Source: Galaxea fascicularis
Lineage: Eukaryota > Cnidaria > Anthozoa > Scleractinia > Euphylliidae
Length of the DNA: 64,000 bases
Assembly: GCA_948470475.1 (NCBI GenBank)
Contig: OX419344.1
Span: 20,952,225-21,016,224 of the forward strand
Direction of reading: 5' to 3'
Positions 11,841 to 24,000 of the stretch are shown one piece after another. Within the stretch, counting starts at the first letter, position 1. The number at the start of each line of letters is the position of its first letter. The translations under genes were made by a program, and so were the position numbers. The notes under the pieces were generated by a model that was not told the DNA's origin, did no database searches, and was given only the letters and a program-made list of their open reading frames with translations.

Positions 11841-14583
11841 TCACCCTTCAGTTTTCGTCTGTGAGTTCGGGACCTCGATCGCCTTCAGTTCCTGCTTTGC
11901 CTGGAACTCGTCTACCATTTTTTCAATCTCTGTGTCACTGTCATCGTCCAGGGACCCCTCGAATTTCACTCCTTCAGGCAGACTAAACGATGTTCGACTG
12001 TCCCTATGGAGCGCAAACTCGTTGTCGTTCGTAACTTCCAGAAATGTTTTGGTTGAGTGACGCTTTTTAAGTTGCTCCCTTGTCTTGTACCCTCGGTAGT
12101 AACTCTGTATTTTAACGGCAGCCTCTGACTGCGTGCGCCGGAGCTTGCGCACTCGGTGTCCCCGGTAACAAGCTTGGATCTTTGTTGCGGCGTGTTGTTT
12201 TCCATGTAGCTGTTTCCTCGTGTAGTAACCACGGTAACTGGATTGAATCTTGGTAGCGGCATCATGGCTCTCAATGTCGTTTGCCGCTGGACCAAGATCT
12301 TCGGCCGTTGACCCGTGACCTTTTTGACCTGAATTTTTCCCTTCTTTTTCATTCTTCACAGCTTCCCCCGATCGATGTCCCCTGAATGCAGATTGTATCT
12401 TAACAGCTGCGGCCGCCTCCTCCTCTCGTTGTGTAATATCTGTTGGTTCATTCTCTTCGTCAATCGTCTGCAAATTTGGCCTTCCATCAATCCTCTCTTT
12501 CAAGCCTTTTCTGGCTATGTGTCCACGGTAACCAGCTTGAATTGTCGTAGCGGCGTCGTTTCGCACCCTCAACGCCCTACGAGTGTAGTAACCACGATAA
12601 CCAGCCTGTATGCGTGTAGCGGCCATGTGCTCGTTCCGACCATAACACTCTCTGCCAAAACCAAAACTATCATCCACTTCGCCTGAAGAAGCCGGTGGTT
12701 GTTCTGCCTGCTGTTTTTCTAGTGTCTTTCGTTTCTGTACTTCTTGCCGTGCTTTATGACTACGGGAAGTAGCTTGGATTTTCGCGGCTGCTTCATCAAG
12801 CCCATCTTGGTTGCCTCGAAGAGGTTCATATCTGTAATATCCATCTATCTGTGACCCCAACAAGCAGTCGTCATATCCTCGCACTATAAAAGAATAAACA
12901 CATGGTTGGTTGGCTGGTTGTTTGAGTGAAAAACTCCAAAAAAAACATATAATGCTTCAACGAAATAATGTGATGTTAATGTTTCGTAAATGCTGAGGGA
13001 ATCTAATATTAAGGAATTAAGAGATTTCATGCCCGAGAGTAAAATTTACTAAACAGTGGCAGGTGTGCGTTATGCTTTCAAAATAAGCTCTGATATCTTT
13101 GTTGTCGCTTTGCAGTATTAAACGCGTTGCGTCTTTTTTTTTTTTTTTTTGCACCTTTTTTTTTGCTTTTTTATCGCGATTAATAGAATACCGTCATCAT
13201 AAAAAGATCATTGCGATGCTTAGTAAAGTTTTATAGCTTCGCGGCAGTAGTGATTTTAATACACTGATATTGGCGATGGTTTATGCAACCCACGATCTCG
13301 ACAACACAGCTGCATGGAAAACACAATCATTCACCTAAAATATTGCCGGGTTAATTATTGTTGAGAAGGAGGCAATTATGAAATATTGCGTTCTATTAAA
13401 ATGACAGTTTGGACAAAGAATTCACCCGATCAAGTCGATCGCAAAATTCTTCTATCATTATCTTGATTACAAGTGGTAAACTCCTTGAATCGAGCAGGAG
13501 TCCGTACCTGTGATGTGGGCCACATTGAAGCCATAATATTCGATAATCCAAAATACCGCTGTAAATTTTCCTGAATATTGCCTGTACAGCTTACTTGTTA
13601 GAGTTTCTAATCTTTTCACTATTGAATTTATTGCTGAAATATACATCACGAACTGGAAATTATGCTGGCAGAGATGCGCATTGAAGGTTTCTCGACTACT
13701 ATGTATTTATTTATTCCTTTCGAGTCGTCAGTAAAAAAACAAATAAAACGTGTACGTACAGAAAAGTTCTGCTCTCTCCAGTTTTCAATAACCTTCATTT
13801 AGTTTCTCGAAAGGTAAGATTTTATCAGCAAATAGGAAAGTTCAACTAATCAGTAACAGCTCTTGTATTATTTTAAAATAAAATAACTTGTTCAGCTTAG
13901 CAGACAATATCAAAGGCCGGAAAACTCGTCGAATTACAGGACGAAGCCAGAAATGTCTCCTGTCGATTGCACATCAGACACTATTCACAACGCTTCGGAT
14001 TTTTTTTTTTAAAATTAGCAATCGCATTTAAAAACCAATCTCGTATTTTCTTGACACAATTTTCGACACCATGCTATTTGATGCCTGCGGCAATTTTCTC
14101 AGAGTTCAAGCTAACGCACATAGTCGTGCATTTTGTCTTTTGGCGCGGTGAAATTTTGAAACCCGTGTTTCGATATAGCTGTTAGTTGTTCCAAAGGAGA
14201 CCATGAAACAGAGATCAGTTCCGTGGGATATTTTCTTGGGTGGTGTTTATTTGTTGAAGAGAACAGTCCATTGGACCGCATGTTTCGTGGGTAACTGTAC
14301 AGCAGTTGATAAGGGCAGTTCATCGTTTGCTTGGTGCTTACTCTTCAAGACTAACTAATGTTTAAAATCAAAGAAAAACTGAAATATTGAAAAAATATCA
14401 ATTGATATTCTCACCTTGCCTTTCTTCCAACCTTGATTTGAAATACTCCGCAGCAAATGTGTAAATATCATCCGGGTTTGAACGTAATATTTCCACCGTG
14501 AGTCCCTCGAGTAGGTTTCTGAAGCCAGTGGGCACTGTCAAACGGTTGCTTTCCTGTCCGCCTTCGTTCAAATTTCCTTCCAT
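11841..14583 (-). CDS. SPA17-like protein: RIIa docking domain plus seven IQ motifs
   Basis: Two exons on the minus strand, 14583-14415 (start ATG at 14583) and 12883-11841 (stop TGA at 11843-11841), joined at a phase-1 intron with G|GTGAGA donor and TTTATAG acceptor. The product is 403 aa. Residues about 16-55 (VPTGFRNLLEGLTVEILR, then IYTFAAEYFKSRLEER) match the RII-alpha dimerisation/docking domain of sperm surface protein Sp17, which binds A-kinase anchoring proteins. The second exon carries seven IQ motifs of the AAxKIQxxYRGYxxR kind, e.g. ATRIQAGYRGYYTRR, TTIQAGYRGHIARK, TKIQSSYRGYYTRK and VKIQSYYRGYKTRE; such motifs bind calmodulin. The acidic tail contains DDDSDTEIEKMVDEF. Vertebrate Sp17 is much shorter with a single IQ motif, so the IQ expansion is notable. 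The expected site is sperm flagellum or cilia (inference from the family). Confidence 0.87.
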
Positions 14584-15450
14584 TTTCGAAAACGAACGTT
14601 ACACGCGTTCTTCAATTAATCTTTGCTGCCTATGGTTCCGGTGATGGTTGATCTTGCCGAGGAAAACATTTTCTGATGGTGAATAATGGAACTTATCTTT
14701 CGTCGCTTTGGCAACGATACATTTATATTCACTCCTTTGTTTGTTGTTAATGGTGCAATTGGATTTTTAATTTCCGCAAACAAAGGGCGATGCGTGAAGT
14801 GTCCAAATGACGCGTTATTAAAACATTCCGTGCTAACTAATTGTTTTTGTAGCTTATGGGATTTCGATCGTGTGGTGTACTTCCAGAGAGAATAAATGAA
14901 TTCCTATTTCGCAATGTAAATCGTTCTACGAACTATTCTAGTGTTTATTTCAAAGAAAATTTTCAGTCTTCTGCCCTGTTATCGATTTAATCAATCTGCC
15001 AGACGGATGTCACGCTAATTTTATTTCTCAAGCGTGACGGATACAAGAAGTCACGCTATTTTTCCCAGCCTAATTGGCGCTGTTTTCTCTGCAGTAAGTC
15101 TGGGCTAAATTACCTAGACACACAAGGCGAAGACATTTTTCAGCTAGAAGCATAACTGCCATTAATGGTGACACAATAGCTCCTGAGAAACTTCTCTAGA
15201 AGAAAATTCGTTGAAAAACAATTTAAAGGGGGAGATGGTAAAACGAGGAGCAAAAAACATTGCAAAACATCCGACTGGGAATTAGGGTCCGGTGGGCGAA
15301 TGCTGGGGAGGGGGAGGGGGCAGTACACCTTAGCACAGTCAAGTGGTGTCCAACGAACGATCTGTTGGGGCGCGGTGAGGGGGGGAAGGCGGAAGCTAGG
15401 AAGACCGTATCAGGGGCAGGAGGATCAAAAACGTGGAAAAGTGTGGGGGC
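14584..15450. other. Upstream region of the SPA17-like gene, no gene seen
   Basis: This covers the presumed promoter of the minus-strand SPA17-like gene and beyond. The segment 15290-15440 is G-rich and begins the foldback-containing repeat at 15451. No exon is supported. Confidence 0.4.
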
Positions 15451-15606
15451 AATAGGCCATATTCGTATTCTCGGTATTGGACTGGATCTAGCATGAAGTG
15501 GAGGCTCTTGCGGGGGAATGCATTTACATATGAAAAGATTCCCCCGCAAGAGCCTCCATTTCATGCTAGATCCAGTTCAATACCGAGAATACGAATATGG
15601 CCTATT
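15451..15606. mobile_element. Foldback element, 69-bp near-perfect arms
   Basis: The arm 15451-15519 (AATAGGCCATATTCGTATTC to GCGGGGGAAT) is the reverse complement of 15538-15606, with two mismatches seen (GGACTGG against GAACTGG, GAAGTGG against GAAATGG). The loop is only 18 bases. Overlapping frames on both strands are by-products of the palindrome. It would fold into a long hairpin as RNA or single-stranded DNA. Confidence 0.88.
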
Positions 15607-15834
15607 TGCCGGGAAAACAGGGAACATGAAGCGGGGGGTTTTGTCCGCCTGTACCCATCCCCCACACCGGAATGAGATGGAGGTAAAAACCGGTGCTGCT
15701 TGTAGTCTGAAATGCCATCGTGGTTGTTGAAGCGCTGGGCAGTAAAGACTATTTCAATCCCTAACGGGATTGCAATTCCAGGATTCCAGGGCGCAAAACA
15801 AGTCCTGTGATGTTGATTACTGAAAATTTCAATG

Positions 15835-15840
15835 TTTATT
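15835..15840 (-). promoter_or_regulatory. Possible polyadenylation signal of the receptor kinase gene
   Basis: AATAAA on the minus strand about 680 bases past the receptor kinase stop codon, with no closer canonical hexamer noticed in a quick reading. Position and strand are right, but a single hexamer is weak evidence. Confidence 0.3.
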
Positions 15841-16521
15841 ATGGTTGGTACTTTAGCAGCACCAAGTTTTACAGTTGATTTTTATCAGTCACACTGCACA
15901 GAGGTTCTAGAAGAGAAACTGAACTGTTCAATTAAATATACCACAGTGCTCGATCGCTTTTATATCTACATAAATTAAGGGAGGCACGCTTTAGTTAAAA
16001 TAGAGGTTACGTATCAAATTTGTAGTAAACGGCATAAATAATCCCTTGAACAAGATGTCTCAACGTTTTCTTATTTTGTTTTTCCATTTCTAAGTGAAAC
16101 GTTTGCACCATTCCCATGTATCTGTATCTGAAATTCTTTATCGGACGCATAAATTACGTGATGAACCGCATAAATTAAAAGCCCCCGTAAACATTTGACC
16201 TTAAACTATTATGGTATTACTTATATATTTCTATATACAACGATCTGAAACTTATTTATTCGTTCAGTTCTCGAAGCCCCCGCAGAGGGGTTGTTTTTGA
16301 AACCAAAATATCGGGAATTTCTGTACATACGTTTAAAAATATAATCAGTGCACATCTCTGTTATTCGTATCAATTGTCGTCCTTCACTTCTCTTTGACCC
16401 TTTTTTTCAGAAATATTTTTTCAACACGCCTCTGGAACCAGGTCATCCTGGGAGTGAAAGGGTTAACGTTTGTAGACTCAGTTTGCGCTTATTTTAATTT
16501 CTCCTGCTTGATGAAGCTCTC

Positions 16522-17976
16522 TTAAGAGGGAGTAAAGTTCTCGTAGAGTCTGCCGTCATAGGCTTTGAGGTTTATGCAACTCTGAAACAGAAACAAAAAC
16601 ACAAGTTTAAAATTCAACAAGAATTGCAAATTTTTAAATCCCTTTTCGTGATTTTGAAAATTCTAAAATTGCACTCGCCTTCAGGCTCGTGCCATTTTTG
16701 AGAACTTTCAAAATCACTCGTACCTATTAATCACGAATTGTACTCAAGGTCGTTCGATTTCCTATACAATTTTCACGCGAAAAACCGATATCGGTTTTTC
16801 AAGCGAATTTTAACGTAGAATTCACGAGTCACTGGCAGGTGATTAAAATCACCTGCCAGTTAAAAAGAAAACCAAGCTTCCTTCGGCCATTTTTTTTTCC
16901 GATTTCTCGTGCTCATAAGCGTAGCGGCTTCTTTTAAAAGATCACTCGAGAAAGTCATAATTTAATTCAACGTGAAAATTCGGTCAGGTTATTGCTTTGT
17001 AAACGGAGACAATGGTTTTGAAAACATAGTTAAAACTTAATTGTTTCAATTGTGTCTGTGTTTGTATTCCACTCTTTATTACATCCATTTTGAAATCACT
17101 CGTCATTCATTAAATCTGATTGGCTCTCAACAGTACAATTTATTCCCAAATTGCACCATTTTATGCTCTAAATCACACCCTTTTTTTAAGCCCATCAAAA
17201 CTCAAAACTGGTTCTCCTGGAGTGAACATTTAATAAATATTAATATTGACAAAAAAACTGTGATTTCAAAATGGGTGTAATAAAGTGGTAATTGAACTTC
17301 GTGTTGTGCAATTTTGGTCTGAAATCATACTTGTGATTTGATTTCAGACCAAATTGCACTCCACTCAGTTTAATTACTATTATGAATACCTATTATGAAT
17401 ACCTATGCGATTCTACGTTGTATTGGTGTAAATGGCGCCTTTAAAGTATCTTTCACCAGATTTTATTTCATGAAAACACCACTAGGGCAGCCAGTTTTTA
17501 TGATCGAAGAACTAGAAAAGTGGAAAGAAAATGGTGATTCGTGCAGACTGGTGTGATTGGTCAAGTAATTATGTATCAAGGACACGTTCGGTTGTCATTT
17601 AAAAGTGGACGGGTTTACAGTAACCATGCAATCATAATTTGTTTTCCGTCTTCATTGCTCGTATTCTTTTGCTTGCGTCTCTACTGAATTGTGTTCCAAC
17701 TCTGATCTGACGTTGGTTATTTGTTCAGTTGGAAGTGATCGAAAATTAATGTTTAGTGATATGATATAAAAACATTAATATTTAGTACCTGTTTTTTCTC
17801 AGCGAGTTGCTTTAAAGTGTTGTGTAGTTGGGGAAACGTAGGTCGCTTGGTTGGGTTCTCATTCCAGCACGAAAGCATAAGAGCATACCTATAATATGAA
17901 TCATTGTTAATTAACGATTAGACCCGTAGCCCGCAGGGTCAATAGCTCATGCGGCGAAGCCGAATGGGCTATTGAC

Positions 17977-18007
<31 letters not shown>

Positions 18008-21000
18008 CTGTAGTATAACCCAGCTAGTCGGACAGAAAAGGCAATAATAAAGTTAGCAAATGCAAGTTGAAGAAATATTTATTTGAGAATAAAACGAAAG
18101 AAAGCGTGACGCTCGATTGCCACTCGAGGACTATTACTAATAGTCCTCTAGTAGCGTAGCCAATCAAAATGCAGGAGTTGCCTTAGTCCACTGGTTGGGT
18201 GATACTAAAAAAATTAGCTGATTATGTAACGCGCGCTTTTATTGGTTTCTGTGCCCTTCACGATTTTATGTATCAACATATAAACGTCATTATGGCGTGT
18301 GCGGTGTGCCACTTTATTTGTAGGCTCTTTTTTGGTAATAGAAGTAGGGTACAAGTGGTTTGTCACATCACTTGATCCAACCCTCTACAGGCAGTTTAGG
18401 TGTCCTCCTCTACTGAATGATGCGAAACTCTTGAATCCACTATTTGGACATTGAATTAACAAAGAAAATAAAACTATTTTGCTTACATTTCATTCGTTAT
18501 GTGTCTCGGTTTCCCCATCCTGTAACCAGACTCTAATCTGTCTATCAGCTCTAATACTTCCATGCCAGGATATGGATTGCCTCCTTTGGAAAGGAAATTG
18601 CCACCATTAGCAAAATAAAGTACTTGATCCACACCTACTTTGAATTTTAAGTCCTCACTCTACGTGTAGTGCTAGAAGTCTTTAGCGATCGTGTTTTGAT
18701 ATATATTTTTTTTAGTTACCCTGTTTTCACGTCCTCCCAAGGGTGTCATTGAAATCGTTATTCCCACAAGCTCAACTTGAAAATAAGAGGCGAAATACGA
18801 AAGTGTTTCGTCCACGTTTGCGCGGGCCTTACTTCATCGCCTGTGGACAACCTCGTTCCCACGAAGAAGAGAGACCCTGGGAACGAGGTTGCCCCTCTTG
18901 ATTGTCTTAGGAAAGACTATGATTTACTGGTTAAAAGTGACAGGGAGAGTGAGCGCAGTCAAAACGCTACGCTGCGGTATACGTTTGTCCTTTGGGTCTT
19001 ATTTTCCCCCTCTTTTGACATACAGGCCTAGGTCTTTGTATATTTCTGTCAACGTATTTGTGCCAAGGTGAATGCTGGATGTGACTGGTCAATGTTTCCT
19101 GGCGATTTGCTATCTTTCTGCTATCCAATAGCAATATTTTTAATGCCCAAAAAAGATAAGTAACATCCTGACGGTGAGGTGAGCCAAGGGAACCTTCAAG
19201 GGATGACCTGGCGAAATTATTTTAGTAGCTCCAAAGTTCAAACGTTGTTTCAATTTCAAATTTCCGTTTTAAATTCTCACGCGGTTATACAAGACAAAGA
19301 AAACAAAAATAATGCCTTGTGCATGCAACAGTCATGATTGGACTTTGGACCGTATTGTGCTTAAGTGTGCACGTTTCTAACATTTGTTGTTGTAGACGTG
19401 ATGTCAGAGGAACACACGGGCGATTCCACAATTACAAGTTGATTGTTCACAGAAACTATTCTGAATATGGCCCGAGAGATAAGGTAACTGGCTACATTTC
19501 TGCGTGGATCGCCAAAATTGTGCGAAACGGACAAGTCTGACAACCGACAGCAGACGGAACCAGGCAAACTTCAATAAGGAAATATGGTGTCTCAACCAAG
19601 TCATCAGTGGAAGAAGACACGCAAAGCAATGAAGGTAGAATCTTTTTCTGTTTCTTGCTGTTTAACTAAACATAGCCGCTCATGGTTCAGTAGTTACAAT
19701 GTTGGAAAATAATTTTGTTGGTCAGTTCGTGTGTTTTATGTTTGAGAAATTTTAGACGTGCCCATGCTTGTTGATTGCGACAACCTGACCGTGCGTGTCA
19801 ACTGAGGTTAGAATTAATGAAATTTCAAGTTTCAATCGATAATTGAACAAGAAGCACAACGAACTTTCACGCTGTTTTGCTGCCTAGCAACATCACTGCT
19901 TTCCGTGATGAAAACAGTGCAAAATAACACATAACCAAAGAGTGAATTTATTTGCAACGTCCGTTTTTCTACACAAGCAGACACACCTCGTCATCTTACG
20001 CACGCCGATAAACTGACAGTATACCGTCAGAAGCGTCTTCCGCATAAAGCTGAATGTTTTATGATATCCGACGATTTCCGAATATGTATATGAAACGAGC
20101 TTCTTCGGAAAATAATCGATTCCCTGTTGGGTATTTTATAAAGCGGCTTTGTGTTGGGTATGAACACTTAAGATTCGTACTTTCCATGTTATTTAGTCGC
20201 GCCTCAAGGCATTGTACGATTACCAAAGTAAATTGTCTTGATGTTTAAACAAATTCTCTCAAGTAAATCCATGCGAACTGTATGGATGACAAGAATAAGA
20301 TCATCTATGACGATACCCGGGCTTAATGGGTTTAGAAGTGATATTGTGGGAAGAAATCTCTGATTGCTCTAGTTACATCGCTGAGCCCCGATTTCGGGGC
20401 TCAGCGACCTAGCCTTTGAATGGAAACGAGGCCAGAGTTGACAATGTTTGATACAAACCTTCTTGGTTGTTTAGTGGAAGGGATGATGATATAAACCTAA
20501 TCAGAATAAGAAAGGAGTAAGGTTCGTATCAACGCATATGCAACTCCGACATTACCTCTATTCAACGGCAGTGCAACTCAGAGCACTGTACAACGGTCAA
20601 AATCTTCTTCCATTTTAATAATTGTCACTAGCAATCGCCTCTTAACTTACCCAAAGTGACGATCTCAAACAGGACCACTCCAAAGCTCCACCTGCCAAGA
20701 GCAAAACAAGCAATTAATTAATTTTTCGGTCTCTTCCGCCGCATGCTGATAATGTAGGACGAGATTGGGTGTTGACACATATCACCCACCAACAACTGTA
20801 GCCAATCGCAAAACCTATCAGTCTTGCTTAATAAACCCTAAGAGTGCTCGGCATCAAATTTGTCCCTCTAACATCAACTCTTTATGAAAGTGGTTGTGAG
20901 AATTAAGGACATGATGATCGCAAAAGATGAATTTACTTGATAGTTTGACAACTTCTTCCTACTACTTCTATAGGAAATGTGTAGGGCAACAAATGAGAAT

Positions 21001-24000
21001 TTAAATTTTGATCTTAGGATTTAAAGGGTTTACTTAAGGTCTCAGTATCTTAAAGCGTGGAACTTCCGCTTTGGATTACTGTGTGGCCATTCATAAGATT
21101 ACATCATGAATTTAACTGATCATGATGTCAAAACTCACACGTCGCTTTTGGTTGTGTATTGTCCATGTAGCAAAGCCTCGATAGCTGTCCACTTCACTGG
21201 TAGACGACCCTGGAGGCAAACGAAAAAACAATCAAAACTTTTCACTAATTCACGTACACAAGTTCTCTTGGTTTGACTTTCCACAGTATGTATTGACGTA
21301 AAGCGCCCTCTTACCCCGGTATTTTTCTGGTACATGTCCTGTCCTCGGATGTCTCTTGCCATCCCAAAGTCTGTTACTTTGCACGTCATATCTTCGCCCA
21401 ACAAAACATTCCTAGCCGCTAAGTCACGGTGGACAATCTATAAACGAATAACAAAATTCTGTTTCGTACTACGTTAAATTTTATTTGGGGAGTATACTCC
21501 GAGAATCAGGTCAAAATCACATTATTACCTTCTACTCCTTTACAACAAAAGAGAAATGCATCTCCGTTTTCAGTAGAAGGGGATGTAATGTTCACGATCT
21601 TTTTGTATGGAAGGATACTTAGTGATCATAACTATGCTGGTATTATTTTGACCCTGACCCTGCCAAAACGGTACAAAGCCACAAAACGAAAGCCCCAAAA
21701 TATCACATAATCACCCCTTTCTTTCACAATTTATCTGTGTTTATGGTGTTCAGTAAAACGTTCACAATGGACAGTTTTCTATTATTCTCGCCTACATGTT
21801 GTTTCCAGACGGTTAACAAACCTTTGCTGAACTCAGATAAGCCATTCCATCAGCGATTTCCCAAGCAAACTGCATCAATTGTTGGGAGGTGAGACTCCTT
21901 CTTGGGAGATGGTCTATGCTGTAGTAATCATCTTCTAAACCGCGTTTCTTTCTTAAAAAACCCAGCAAGTCTCCATAAGGTGCAAACTCTGTGATCACGC
22001 AAAGGGGCTCTAGGAAAAAAGTAAAAGGTCCTTTAATGAATTTTCTACTGGTTCACATGCCCAGTCCCCTTTTCAATATCCATATCTCTGGGGTGAACAG
22101 ATCTCTATTAACACCTTATATGCAACAGCCCCTACAAAATGATGACATGTCATGTGGTTTCGACTTTCCAACGACTTATGGTAGAAACAAATACAACGAC
22201 AAAGGAACGAAGAAAAATAGCGAAGTGGAGAAAATGAAACCAATGTTTAATAGGGATAGGGATACCTGATTCAGTTATGCAGCCCAATAACTGTATCACG
22301 TGTTTATGAGGTGAAAGGTCCTTCATCACCTTGAGTTCAGACAACAAATCCTTGCGGCAAACTTCATTTGCTACTCCTGCAAGTGAAATTTATTTCCCAA
22401 ACTTAAAAATAATATATTTGTTATTTAAATGATTTATTGTTCCATTAATGAAATAGTTCATTGATAGATGAAAGAGATTCTTCAAATCTGAGAAAGGTTT
22501 TGTGTGACAGAACTACCGAAATGAAAATGACAATTAATTTAATTTAAGTAATTACTAAGTTCATGATTTGATATTTCAAATCTGAGGCAGACTTTAAATA
22601 ATCCAAATACCGCAAGTAAAATATCTGGTCGCTGAAGAACCTTATTCTGGTTCGTTTAAAACTCGGCCAAAATCTCATGCACCTTCTCATTTGACAGTTC
22701 TCAGTTCTTGTCTTTGTAAACGCAGTGAGCCTTGTAACCGCTGTCATTTCCAGAAACAACTTTACCATGGTACCTTTGTACCAGTTGTCTGGTAAGGCAA
22801 AATTACCAAGCAGGGAGGAGGAGAGGGGGGGGGGGTTAAGGTGGGGGAGTCAACTACGAACAAACATGTCATGTCAGTAAGTTCTTGATTGACGCGCTGT
22901 TAGGGTAAGGGTTGTGTAGCGCGATAATCATACTTTAACTTACCACTGTCATTTAAAGTTTTCACTGCAACGGGTATCCAGCCTCCATTCTCGGTAATAT
23001 TCAAAGCGAGACCCCGCTTAACAAGTCCATACTCGCCACGGCCAATTGCCCCTTGGAGCTGAAGTCTGTCACGTGAGATTTCCCATTGGTACTTGGGAGT
23101 AATAGTTGAGTACCCACTCGGTGCTGGGGATGGTCTCTTTACGTTTGGATCACCGTGAATTAGTTGAGAATATACATTGTTGGGGAACATTCCAAGTCCA
23201 GACGCTATCTCTCTATGACCCAACGTGGTTGGTTTAACATGCCCGACTTTCATCTCTTTCGCTGTTTGTTGTACTTGCAAAGTCGAATCTAATGGTGTCT
23301 CGTACAAATTGTATCCCGGGAGGGAACTAAGTTTTTGATCGAGACCATTGCTCAAACTTTTGTCGTCATCTGTAGTGAAACCATGGTTAAACTTCATCTC
23401 GAGAATCTCTGTTATCGTTTCGTAGTGATTTGCGACCTGTAAACAAGTGGAATAAAAAAGTTATGAGTTTTATAAAAGTAAAACTCCAGGTTGACAACAC
23501 TTGCGTGAAGCGCGACCCTCAAAACAGCTGTAATTATGTTCGTTTTATATTATGTATGTTTTGTTGTCTTCTTATTACATCTCAAATTTAACTGTCTTTA
23601 GTAAACCAAAGGGAATTATAACTCGTGTTACGTAGCTTTTTCACATGCTTATAATTTAATGTTTTGTTGCTCACCTTTGTTTCTTTCACTTCATCCATTG
23701 TTACTGACGACTCGCTATCTCTGCTGAAGAAAGAATACAACAGACGAGAATATCAATCAGAAATTAATGCGGATATTATTAAGATAGAAAATACCTGGGA
23801 AACATCGGTACTTAAATGATATTCTTCGACTGAGAAGAGGGGTTGGCGAAAGACGCTCCTCAAGTTAAGTAAAGATGGATTATTTGGCAGCTCAAGAATG
23901 CAAGGCTCGTAGAAAAATGTGTCAAATGACTGAAACTGAATTTTATGCGCCCATAGACGCGTTGTGTTTGATCACTCATCACTCCAGACACTGTCTTTTG

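Noticed and set aside
15223..15730. Several overlapping open frames on both strands
   Set aside because: They overlap the 15451-15606 palindrome and G-rich sequence; mirror-image translations are an artefact.
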